50,529 nt of DNA. Origin: Anaerolineales bacterium (GTDB lineage: Bacteria > Chloroflexota > Anaerolineae > Anaerolineales > UBA4823). The DNA lies in assembly GCA_020061105.1 (NCBI GenBank), contig JAGUYW010000089.1, positions 1-50,529 on the forward strand, written 5' to 3'. The notes beneath the pieces were generated by a model. It searched no databases and had not been told where the DNA came from. It saw nothing but the letters and a program-made list of their open reading frames with translations. This document shows positions 43,171 to 50,529 of the stretch, piece by piece; the first letter of the stretch is position 1, and each line of letters starts with the position of its first letter. The position numbers and the translations under genes were made by a program.

Positions 43171-44541
43171 TTACCAGATAAAGGGTAGAACCAGGGCCAT
43201 GTTCTCGCCGCGGAAGTACACGCCGATGACAGTCAAGACCACCAGGCTGACCATCAAGAAAGTGAACAGGCCCAGCATGGCTTCGCTGTGGTTGGCGCGC
43301 CGCCCGCCATGCGAAATCAGCAGGCGCATCAAGGCGTACACCAACCCCAAACCGAGCAGGCTGGCGCCAAAGGGTATCAACCCGCTGACGATCCAGGCCG
43401 GCAGGCTCGGGAAGAGCTGCCCCAGGTCGAGCCAGAACTCATCCACGATCACCAGGGCGGGGATCAAATCGACGCCCAGCACGGTTGCCAGAATGGCAGC
43501 GCGCTTGCCATGCGAGGAGCGGAAATACAGGCCGATATCGTTTTCACGACGATCCAACCAGGGCACGAAAACCATCCAACCCGCCACGCTCAGCACCAGC
43601 GACATAGCCGCCAGGGGGTGCATGTGCAGCAGCAGCTCTTGCAAGCCCAGGAAATACCAGGCCGCCTTGGCCGGGTTGGGCGAGACCAACGGGTTGGCAA
43701 TCGCCCCCAGCGGCGCTGGCTTGAGCATCGCCAGCACCAGCACCACGGTCAGCAGGGCAGTGGCGGCGGCAAACTCAACCGAAACCAGGTGCGGCATGGT
43801 GGTCAGGCGCTTGATCTTATCGCCTTCCTGGTTGGTAGGCTGCGACAGGCCGCCGTTCTTGCGAATTTTCCAGAAGTGGTAGCCCATCAGAGCGGTCATC
43901 AAAATCGGCAGGGTCACCACGTGCAGGGCGTAGAAATTGCTCAGCGCCCCCTGGGCGACTTCCGGCCCGGAGAGCAAGAACCGGCTGATTTCTTCGCCAA
44001 CCAGCGGGATATAAGCCAGCAAGCTGGTGCTGACGGTGATGGCCCAAAAAGCCAGCTGGTCCCACGGCAGCAGGTAGCCGGTGAAGTTGGAGGCCAACAC
44101 CAAACCCAGCAGCGCTACCCCGATGACCCAGTTGGCGGTGCGCCCACCCTTGAAGCCGCCGGTGAAATACACCCGCAGCAAATGTAAGAAGGCGCTGATC
44201 ACCAGCAGGTTGGCCGACCAATGATGCACGGCCCGGATCAATGAACCGAAGACCATCCTGGTTTCCATCTCCTGGATGCTTAAGTAAGCGTATTCCACGC
44301 GGGCGTCGTAGCGGAACATGAGCAGTAAACCGGTCAGGCCGAGCAACATGGCCAATAGGGTGGTCATGCCCCCCAGGCCCCAGGTATAGTTGAAGCGCAG
44401 GGCTGTGGCGGGCACGGTCAGGGGGTGCAGGTGCAGCACCAGGTTGTTCAAGACCGTCGCCATGCGCCCGCGCTCATCCGTCTCAGCGCCCGGGCGATAA
44501 AGAAGTTTTCGTTTAATTGAATGAAACGTCTGTCGTTCCAT
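43171..44541 (-). CDS. Cytochrome b subunit of a bc-type complex
   Basis: 456 residues from the ATG at 44541, which has GGAGG upstream; the longer frame by 12 codons contains that ribosome site. Heme-b histidines are in HHWSANLLVISAFLH (13 residues between) and HVVTLPILMTALMGYH (14 between). The second spacing is the one seen in b6-type proteins. The quinol-site motif reads KAAWYFLGLQELL, where bc1 has PEWY. The N-terminal four helices and a C-terminal subunit-IV-like half are joined in one protein. Confidence 0.93.
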   Translation of the reverse strand: MERQTFHSIKRKLLYRPGAETDERGRMATVLNNLVLHLHPLTVPATALRFNYTWGLGGMTTLLAMLLGLTGLLLMFRYDARVEYAYLSIQEMETRMVFGSLIRAVHHWSANLLVISAFLHLLRVYFTGGFKGGRTANWVIGVALLGLVLASNFTGYLLPWDQLAFWAITVSTSLLAYIPLVGEEISRFLLSGPEVAQGALSNFYALHVVTLPILMTALMGYHFWKIRKNGGLSQPTNQEGDKIKRLTTMPHLVSVEFAAATALLTVVLVLAMLKPAPLGAIANPLVSPNPAKAAWYFLGLQELLLHMHPLAAMSLVLSVAGWMVFVPWLDRRENDIGLYFRSSHGKRAAILATVLGVDLIPALVIVDEFWLDLGQLFPSLPAWIVSGLIPFGASLLGLGLVYALMRLLISHGGRRANHSEAMLGLFTFLMVSLVVLTVIGVYFRGENMALVLPFIW

Positions 44542-44587
44542 CCTGCCATCCTCCTCACTTACAAGTTCTACAACCAACCACCGAACG

Positions 44588-46087
44588 TTATTGCCTGAGC
44601 AAGGGTAAAAAGACCTTTATGGGTAGATTGAGGGTCTGCAAACATCCGAGATACACAAAGGCCTTGCCCAGAATATCGGTATTCGAGCGATAATAGGGCG
44701 CTCCAACCGCCAGGTCGATGAAGCCATCGCCGTTCAGGTCGCCGGTCGAGAGGGCGTAGCCGAACGAAGCATCGGCTTTCTCGCCGGTCATGCTCCACAG
44801 CACCGGCATGTTTCCGCCATAGGCGGCTCCTGAAGCGACATAGGCTTTGCCTTCGTTGGGCTTATCCGGCGGCTCGCCAAAATTGTAAGCCCCGTAGACG
44901 ATATCCGGGACGCCATCCTGGTTGATATCGCCCGCCGCCGCCACGGCGAACCCCAACATCGAGCCGGCCTGCTCGCCCAGGATCTGCAGATCTGGCGCTT
45001 CCGCCGGTCCGCTCGAGCCGCCGTAGAACACCAGCACCCCGCCGGTGGAGAGCTGCGTACCGTCCAGGCCGGCATAACCGGGCATCCCGACCAGGAAGTC
45101 GGCGAAACCATCCTGGTTCAGGTCGCCGGCCGGGCTGACGGCCTCGCCTAAACGCGCCCCAACCGTGGGGGAGATATAACTCCAACCAGCAGCCAGGTTC
45201 AGGCCGCTCTCAGAGCCGTAGAACAGGAAGACCGCGCCGGATTGTTGGCCGTCGACGCTGTAACCCGGCGCTCCGACCAGCACATCGTCATAACCGTCGC
45301 CGTTGACGTCGCCCACCCCACTGACGGCGTGCCCGTAGGTTGCCACCGCTTTGCCGCCATAGGTGGTCCAGTCTGGCGATAGACTGGTACCATCCGGCGA
45401 GCCCAGGTACACAAAGGCGGCGCCTTCGTTGTTGTAGATGTGGGTATAGACGCGCGCCCCGACGATGATATCGGCGTAGCCATCGTTGTTGACATCGCCA
45501 GCGGCGGCTGCGGAATAGCCAAAGGCAGCGTCTTTCTGACCGCTGACGGCGAACCAGGCGGGATCCGCAGCCAGCCCACGGAATGAACCGTAATACACGA
45601 AGGCCGCGCCTTCGTTGGGGAAGATCGGATCGGCGGCGTTGTTCTGCCAGCGGAAAGCGCCGATCAGGGCGTCGTCGTAACCGTCGCCGTTGACGTCTCC
45701 CGCGGATGTTACGGCATTGCCAAAGCGCGAGCCTTTTAAGCCGCCCGAGTAAGTGCGGTCTGGCAGGCTGGGCGCCCCACCCGCCGAGCCGTAATAGACC
45801 TGCACCATGCCTTCCATGCTTACTTCTTCTTCCAGAGTGGTTTTGGGCGAACCGACCAGCAGGTCGCGGTAGCCATCGGCGTTGAAATCGCCGTCCAGCG
45901 AAACCGCATAGCCGTATTCGCTGCCGCTGCGGTCGCCGATATTGCTCCAGGCCGGGGTATCGGCCAGGGTGCCCACCACCACGTCGGTCAGGTCGGCGCC
46001 TGCCTGGGCTAAAACAGCGCCCTGCCAGCTTACCGCCAGCAGCGCTGTGATGACCATCATGCCCAGGAACCAACCACTTTTCTTCAT
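44588..46087 (-). CDS. Secreted FG-GAP/integrin-alpha-type beta-propeller protein
   Basis: 499 residues with a signal peptide. Seven FG-GAP repeats have the calcium-binding pattern DxNxDGxxD, for example GDVNGDGYDDVLVGAPG and GDLNQDGFADFLVGMPG. The C-terminus is a short basic/hydrophobic tail, LPIKVFLPLLRQ. It may be an extracellular structural or adhesion partner. The position between the large secreted protein and the bc genes puts it in the operon, with 46 bases before the cytochrome b gene. Confidence 0.9.
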   Translation of the reverse strand: MKKSGWFLGMMVITALLAVSWQGAVLAQAGADLTDVVVGTLADTPAWSNIGDRSGSEYGYAVSLDGDFNADGYRDLLVGSPKTTLEEEVSMEGMVQVYYGSAGGAPSLPDRTYSGGLKGSRFGNAVTSAGDVNGDGYDDALIGAFRWQNNAADPIFPNEGAAFVYYGSFRGLAADPAWFAVSGQKDAAFGYSAAAAGDVNNDGYADIIVGARVYTHIYNNEGAAFVYLGSPDGTSLSPDWTTYGGKAVATYGHAVSGVGDVNGDGYDDVLVGAPGYSVDGQQSGAVFLFYGSESGLNLAAGWSYISPTVGARLGEAVSPAGDLNQDGFADFLVGMPGYAGLDGTQLSTGGVLVFYGGSSGPAEAPDLQILGEQAGSMLGFAVAAAGDINQDGVPDIVYGAYNFGEPPDKPNEGKAYVASGAAYGGNMPVLWSMTGEKADASFGYALSTGDLNGDGFIDLAVGAPYYRSNTDILGKAFVYLGCLQTLNLPIKVFLPLLRQ

Positions 46088-46171
46088 CTCATCCTCTTTT
46101 TTGTTTTTTCGTATCGTTCGTTTTTGCGAGTCTTTTCTGTTTTATTGAGGTGTCTTGCTGCTTGCTCTTTT

Positions 46172-46204
46172 CTCGTGGGCTGGGCCCCCTGCCCAGCCCA
46201 CGAG
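46172..46204 (-). terminator. Strong hairpin between the 1221-residue gene and the FG-GAP gene
   Basis: A perfect 13-base-pair GC-rich stem (46172-46184 with 46192-46204) with a seven-base loop. No T-run follows on the minus strand, so it may be a processing or partial-termination site that sets expression ratios in the operon. Confidence 0.5.
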
Positions 46205-46250
46205 GCTTTAATTCAGGCTTACCTTTCTTCACGTTTGCGGTGAAAAGTTC

Positions 46251-49200
46251 TCACGGCACGATCAGCACTTTGACGCTCACGCCAGGCGACCACTTTCCGC
46301 CCTTATCCTTGGCTTTGAAGGAGAAGTTGTGCCAGCCGGGTTTGAAGTTTCCGGGCGGCATGCGCATGGTCATGTCATTGCCCACCACAGTGGTCACGCT
46401 GTTGTAAGTATCCGTCCAGACCACTTCCGCAATTCCGAGCGGCGAGTAGGCCATGGCTTCGATGATCAGGTCGTCCACATCCGTGAGCGAGACGTACTGG
46501 CTGCTGATGTAGATGATATCCACAGTGGGTCCCAGCGGCATCGCATTGAGCAGCGGCAGGTAGTTGCGGTAGATGTTTTCGTAGACCACGATGATCGCTT
46601 TCGGGCCAGGCGTCCACTTCCCGGTCTCGTCTTTGGCCTTGAATTCGAACTGGTGCCAGCCGGGCTGCAGTTGGCCAGCCTCGACGCGCAGATGGTAATC
46701 CGAGCCCATCCAGTTGGTCTGGCCGTTGAAGGTGTGGTTCCACTCGACTTCCAGGATGCTGTACGGCGATGTGACTTTGCCGGTCAGCAGCAGCTCTTCG
46801 CTGACGGCGATGGCGGTGTTGTTGGCGATCACGGTAACTGTTGTGTCATCCGGCAGGTACAGGAAGCGGCGGAAGATCATATCGCTCTCGAAGATCAGCT
46901 CGTGACCATCGGGCAGAATTTCCTCTTTCCACTGGTTCCAGACCGAGTACATGAAGGTGCCACCCGGGTTGGCGAGCATGGCTGCTTCGCCGGAGAGGAT
47001 GTCGGCTTTGTTTTCTGCCCATGGCCAGCGGTAATCTTCTATCTCACCCGTCTCAGGATCGTACCAGTCCGGATCCAACTCCCAGACGTCGCCATACACC
47101 GTCGCCCGGCTGTAGTACAGGTTGAGCGGGGTGGCTTCGCCGATTGCCGAGGTGGTGTTGTCGCCGGTTTCGTAGATCATAAAGAACTTGTCAGGGGCGC
47201 GGACTGCATCATCGTCATATGGCAATCCTTCGAAGGAAAAACCATTAGCGGTCAGCCAATCCGTGCGGATGGTGGGGTAGAGCTTAAGGCCGCCGGTGGG
47301 GGTGTAGCGGGGGTCGAGGATGGTGATCTTGTTGCCGATCAACTGCGAGACGTTGCGGGCCTGTTCGAATGCGCCAGCGCCGTAGACGAACTCGGTGCCT
47401 TCACATTCCGAGGAGGGCGTGCTGACGCAGTAGTTCTCGACAGCGGTGGTGCCAGCGCCGCCCAGAGTAGCCGGGGTGGTGGTCCAGGTCAGGCCGCCGT
47501 CGAAGGAGCGCCGCACGTACAGGTTGTAGTGGTCGTTGCCGACCGTGTTGGCCTTCCAGTTGGGCGACCAGGCGTACATCATCATGACAAAGTCGCCATC
47601 CAGGAAGCCGCGGTGGCCCTTGGAGATATCGAAGGGATTCTCCCAAATCTGGTCGTCCAGGTCGTTGTCGTCCTCGCAGTCGTCGATCGATGTTCCACCA
47701 TCACACTGGCGCCACTCAAGCACCTTGGGGAAGGAACCAACATCAGTCGGGATGCTGCCGTCGTCGGCGACCGGGAAGGTGTCGGCGCAGGTATCGTTGC
47801 CGGTACCCCCGCTGCATTCCACGATGGTGGTGCCGGAGATGTTGATGGCGGGCGAGAGGCATAAGCCCTTCAGGTAGTTGGGGTTGGTCCCATCGGTGTA
47901 GTCCCACACAGCACACTCCATATTCTCAAAGGCGTAGGGGTTGTCGACCGCCGGGTCGAAGTCATCCGGGATCACCACCCGGCGCAGCATGATATCGGCC
48001 GGGCCACCCTGGTTGATGATGCCCTGCTTGTAGATCAGCATGGCGGACAGACCGCTTTCCGAGTCCACGACGGCTTGCACCGAGTTGGTCGTCAGGGCAA
48101 AGCGGCGGGCGATCTCGGTCAGGTAGTAATCGCCGCCATTGAGTGGATCGATCTGCACCGGGAAGAACTCGTACTCCTCGCACTCATAATCCGCCCCCAC
48201 CGTCCACGGGCTGCATTTGGCGGGTTGGTTAAGCATGCCGCCCTGATCGACGAGGGGATGGGCAAACATATCGAAACTGTAGTACCAGATATTTTTGCCG
48301 ATATCGATGGGATTCTCGGCCGGGTTACCATAGGGGTCGACCAGCTGGTCGCCCAGGGCTTTGGTCTTTTCGGCTGCCATGATGACCCAGGCGCTGCGAT
48401 CGACCACGCCGTCTTCATCGATATCGACTGCGACAACCGGGGTGTAAGGTTTAATGTTGAGGCGCACCCGGGTGGAAGCGACGCGGCCATTCATGACACG
48501 ACCATCTTCGGTCTTGCAAACTGTCAGGGTGGCGCCGCCGGGGGTGGTCCAGGAGACTGTTTCGGTGCAGAAATCCGAGTCGGCAGACTGCGCCAGCGTA
48601 TCCAGGTTGGATATCACATTGGTATGATCCCAGGTGTCGATGGTGTCGAAATCGATGTAGCAGTACGGATCGCTTTTGGTCGCCTTGCACATGTTGTTGT
48701 CGGTCAGGCGGGTGGGGATAGCCATCGGGACATAAGGCTTGGGCATGGTAGCATCCGTTAACAAGGCGTAATCTGCCATCGAAATCGCGCCTATGGTATC
48801 CACTGCATTTGGATCAAATACCAGATCGAAATCGGCATAGCTGATGTAGGAATACCAGATATCGGTCTTGCCGTTGGCAATGGCGCCGGACCAGCCTTCG
48901 CCAGGTCCAAGCCCCTGACCGGGGCGCAGGCCGAGCGGGTCTTCCTGCCAGGTCAGGATGCAGCCTGCGCCGATAGCGCAGTCGACCGCCGGCAGGTTGG
49001 CGTCGCGCCCTCCAGAGGTCAGGCGCTCGGGCTTGGTCCACATGACGTAGGTGGCTTCGGTCTCTGTGGTTTTCGGATCATCGCCAGCGAGCAGCTTGCC
49101 GCGCGCCGTCCAGACGCAGGAATAGGGGATCTCACCGACTTCCGGATAGCCTTGCAAGGTGTAGTTCACCGAGCCCTGCTGGCCGTTCACGCCAAACAGG

Positions 49201-49916
49201 TCGTACAGGTAGACGGCGTCTTTGCCATAGGTTTCTTCCAGATCAGCCAGGTAGTCTACATTGGCAGCAAACATTTCCCCACTCAGCTTATAAAGCGGGG
49301 TGCCGCCATCGCAGTATTTACTGACCCAGGCAATGAAGATCTGGTCGCCAGCCACCTGGTGCACCATGTTATGCACATCCCCTGGATATGGATAGCCATT
49401 CGCCAGAGTGAACGACGACAGGTGCGCCGAGCGCGACAGGTTGGTGGTCTTCCAACTGGTGCCGTCATCCAGCGAGACACCGACATGGGCGTCAAAATGC
49501 CCGAAGCTGATGCCGCCTTCGATCTCGTCGATGACGGTTGGCCCCAGGGTGCCGGGCAGCAGGCTGGTCTTCAAGCCAAGCAGGTTGGCCAGCGAGGTCA
49601 GCAGGTCGGGCTCGCCCAAATCGTCGATGTAGACGGTGACCAGCGGCTTGGCGTAATCGCGAGCTTCGTATGCCACGGTGCCTGCATCATCGTCCAGGAT
49701 GTAGTTTTCCACAGGGCCAACTAATCCAGTCGACGCCTGGGCCGGAACGTAAAAGTCCATCATATAGATGGCTGCTTTTTCGGTTTCGCCGTCGGGCGTT
49801 TTGGAAATATTGCGCCGAAATAGTAACCCATCTTCGGCGAGCGCCAGGCTGGAAATCAGGCTGGCTATCATGACAACTACAATTAAACTTCCAAGGATTT
49901 TAAACCTTGTTTTCAT
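46251..49916 (-). CDS. Large secreted protein of unknown function, first gene of bc/multiheme operon
   Basis: 1221 residues. A signal peptide (LIVVVMIASLISSLALA) is followed by RRNISKTPDGE. The long central part is rich in Asp, Trp and aromatic residues, with scattered Cys pairs that may form disulfides. Two Ig-like repeats of about 85 residues end the protein, each closing with the phrase QPGWHQFEFKAKDETGKW / KPGWHNFSFKAKDKGGKW. There is no CxxCH motif. It may belong to the 'choice-of-anchor' group of secreted proteins, but I am not sure. GGAGG lies before the ATG. Being encoded with cytochromes suggests an extracellular redox or substrate-binding partner. Confidence 0.85.
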   Translation of the reverse strand: MKTRFKILGSLIVVVMIASLISSLALAEDGLLFRRNISKTPDGETEKAAIYMMDFYVPAQASTGLVGPVENYILDDDAGTVAYEARDYAKPLVTVYIDDLGEPDLLTSLANLLGLKTSLLPGTLGPTVIDEIEGGISFGHFDAHVGVSLDDGTSWKTTNLSRSAHLSSFTLANGYPYPGDVHNMVHQVAGDQIFIAWVSKYCDGGTPLYKLSGEMFAANVDYLADLEETYGKDAVYLYDLFGVNGQQGSVNYTLQGYPEVGEIPYSCVWTARGKLLAGDDPKTTETEATYVMWTKPERLTSGGRDANLPAVDCAIGAGCILTWQEDPLGLRPGQGLGPGEGWSGAIANGKTDIWYSYISYADFDLVFDPNAVDTIGAISMADYALLTDATMPKPYVPMAIPTRLTDNNMCKATKSDPYCYIDFDTIDTWDHTNVISNLDTLAQSADSDFCTETVSWTTPGGATLTVCKTEDGRVMNGRVASTRVRLNIKPYTPVVAVDIDEDGVVDRSAWVIMAAEKTKALGDQLVDPYGNPAENPIDIGKNIWYYSFDMFAHPLVDQGGMLNQPAKCSPWTVGADYECEEYEFFPVQIDPLNGGDYYLTEIARRFALTTNSVQAVVDSESGLSAMLIYKQGIINQGGPADIMLRRVVIPDDFDPAVDNPYAFENMECAVWDYTDGTNPNYLKGLCLSPAINISGTTIVECSGGTGNDTCADTFPVADDGSIPTDVGSFPKVLEWRQCDGGTSIDDCEDDNDLDDQIWENPFDISKGHRGFLDGDFVMMMYAWSPNWKANTVGNDHYNLYVRRSFDGGLTWTTTPATLGGAGTTAVENYCVSTPSSECEGTEFVYGAGAFEQARNVSQLIGNKITILDPRYTPTGGLKLYPTIRTDWLTANGFSFEGLPYDDDAVRAPDKFFMIYETGDNTTSAIGEATPLNLYYSRATVYGDVWELDPDWYDPETGEIEDYRWPWAENKADILSGEAAMLANPGGTFMYSVWNQWKEEILPDGHELIFESDMIFRRFLYLPDDTTVTVIANNTAIAVSEELLLTGKVTSPYSILEVEWNHTFNGQTNWMGSDYHLRVEAGQLQPGWHQFEFKAKDETGKWTPGPKAIIVVYENIYRNYLPLLNAMPLGPTVDIIYISSQYVSLTDVDDLIIEAMAYSPLGIAEVVWTDTYNSVTTVVGNDMTMRMPPGNFKPGWHNFSFKAKDKGGKWSPGVSVKVLIVP

Positions 49917-49957
49917 CTCATCCTCCTCTATTTAGTTTTGAGATTGAATTTAGACGA

Positions 49958-50161
49958 TCATATTTCTTCTTGAACTGAGACTAACCGTGGTACTGAACCT
50001 TCTGATATGGATGCCAAAAAATGATACAACGCTCGCAGATTTGCGAAATGGCGATATTCCCCGGTCAACACGTCTTGCAAGGTATAGCGATATTCTTCGC
50101 ACTGGTCATCCTTCCAAATGCGTAAGATGTAGCTGGTATGGCGTAAAAATGGCGTTTTCAT
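49958..50161 (-). CDS. Small conserved-looking protein
   Basis: 67 residues with a composition typical of a folded protein: SYILRIWKDDQCEEYRYTL, then VLTGEYRHFANLRALYHFL. The pattern 'I-L-R-I-W...LxDVxTGExxxFxxLxALxxFL' resembles short ORFs found near regulators in Chloroflexota. It is divergent from the BTAD regulator gene. There is no known domain. The intervening 50162-50337 is described in the separate promoter and repeat entries. Confidence 0.6.
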   Translation of the reverse strand: MKTPFLRHTSYILRIWKDDQCEEYRYTLQDVLTGEYRHFANLRALYHFLASISEGSVPRLVSVQEEI

Positions 50162-50193
50162 CTGTGTTTTTAACCTTTAACCTGATTAACGTA

Positions 50194-50222
50194 TTGCGCC
50201 GCAACCGGTTTTAATGTATTAT
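50194..50222 (+). promoter_or_regulatory. Candidate promoter upstream of the BTAD regulator gene
   Basis: TTGCGC (50194-50199), 17 bases, TATTAT (50217-50222). Transcription would begin near 50229, so the direct repeats would lie in the transcribed leader. A second A/T-rich candidate (AAATAAT, about 50305-50311) follows the repeats and would place them in an activating position. Confidence 0.45.
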
Positions 50223-50231
50223 TAGGCATAG

Positions 50232-50292
50232 GCGTGAGCCGAGCGTGACCACGGCGTGAGCCGTTTGTGAAGTGAGCGTGAATAAGGCGTTA
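50232..50292 (+). repeat. Six direct repeats at 11-base period (GCGTGA type)
   Basis: GCGTGA at 50232, 50243, 50254 and 50276, TTGTGA at 50265 and GCGTTA at 50287, every start exactly 11 bases after the last. SARP-family regulators are known to bind tandem repeats spaced by about one helix turn. The neighbouring gene encodes such a regulator, so the array is a likely autoregulatory site. Confidence 0.75.
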
Positions 50293-50337
50293 ATAAAGAT
50301 TAGAAAATAATCCAATCCCGGTTTCACCAGAGGGGTT

Positions 50338-50529
50338 ATGCCGAACCTGTCTGTTTATTTGCTTGGGGACTTCCAGGTGCGCCTGGATGGCCAACCGATC
50401 ACCCGAAAATTTCGCACCGATAAAGAACGCGCCCTGTTCGCTTACCTGGTGGTTGAAGCGGGCCGCCCCCACACCCGTGAAGCGCTGGCCGAGCTGCTGT
50501 GGCCCGGGCGCAGCGACGGCTCGGGGCGC
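50338..50529 (+). CDS. BTAD/SARP-type transcriptional activator, N-terminal part (cut by window edge)
   Basis: 64 residues are visible from the ATG at 50338 (GAGGGG upstream). The start LSVYLLGDFQVRLDGQPI, then KERALFAYLVVEAGRPHTREAL and ELLWPG, is the winged-helix DNA-binding region of BTAD/SARP activators and of the large ATPase regulators common in Chloroflexota. The rest of the gene lies outside the window. It is preceded by an 11-base-period repeat array. Confidence 0.88.
   Translation, partial: MPNLSVYLLGDFQVRLDGQPITRKFRTDKERALFAYLVVEAGRPHTREALAELLWPGRSDGSGR

Noticed and set aside
46329-47864. 511-codon plus-strand open frame inside the 1221-residue gene
   Set aside because: Antisense shadow of a GC-rich gene; Val/Asp/Gly/His-rich translation without motif, no ribosome site or promoter.
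1-50529. Mobile elements, attachment sites or replication origin
   Set aside because: No transposase, integrase, terminal inverted repeats, dnaA-box cluster or partition genes were found on either strand.

Overview
This 50.5 kb window most likely comes from a member of the Chloroflexota, probably Anaerolineae or a close relative. Several things point that way: secreted lipoproteins with Thr/Pro 'TPTP' spacers, a BTAD/SARP-type regulator, C-terminal 'FLPLL' tails on secreted proteins, PadR regulators, and a compact cluster for heme synthesis from glutamate. This placement is inferred from gene content; no rRNA or marker search was possible. I saw no insertion sequences, integrases, CRISPR arrays or prophage genes.

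Layout. 1-1.5 kb: a MoxR ATPase followed by the start of a DUF58 protein (minus strand). 1.7-5.9 kb: ilvE (plus), a small phosphoesterase and an Eis-like acetyltransferase (minus), then wecB (plus), which shares a palindromic divergent promoter with the acetyltransferase gene. 5.9-15.1 kb: a minus-strand run hemA-hemC-hemD-hemB-(radical SAM)-hemE-hemY-hemL. It covers glutamyl-tRNA to coproporphyrinogen/protoporphyrin. No hemF/hemN or ferrochelatase is present, and a SPASM radical SAM enzyme is translationally coupled to hemE.

15.2-23.4 kb: a unidirectional minus-strand series. A strongly expressed-looking 29-codon Cys-rich ORF is followed by two tandem terminators, an ABC ATPase with degenerate motifs, three tandem RimJ/RimL-type acetyltransferases, a two-domain GNAT, a HAD hydrolase, an amidase, an MFS transporter and a second two-domain GNAT. 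Most junctions from the acetyltransferases onward are ATGA overlaps. I do not know the function of this set. 23.4-25 kb: PadR regulator plus membrane protein (plus strand), with a clear promoter and palindrome. 25-30.5 kb: secreted or membrane hydrolases (metallophosphoesterase, M1-type peptidase, PQQ-type sugar dehydrogenase) and a DUF1232-like protein.

30.7-38 kb: the translation cluster rplT, rpmI, infC and thrS (minus) plus tRNA-Val. infC appears to start at a rare AUC codon, and thrS has a T-box leader. A WD40 lipoprotein gene and a decayed CSLREA-type gene sit between infC and thrS.

38.1-49.9 kb: a seven-gene minus-strand operon encoding a large secreted protein, an FG-GAP protein, cytochrome b, a Rieske protein and three multiheme c-type cytochromes with 6, 12 and 24 CxxCH motifs. 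This looks like a quinol-oxidising bc-type complex feeding a 42-heme extracytoplasmic wire. The heme cluster in the same window would serve such a demand. 50-50.5 kb: a small conserved ORF (minus) and the start of a BTAD/SARP-family regulator (plus), preceded by six direct repeats at an exact 11 bp period.
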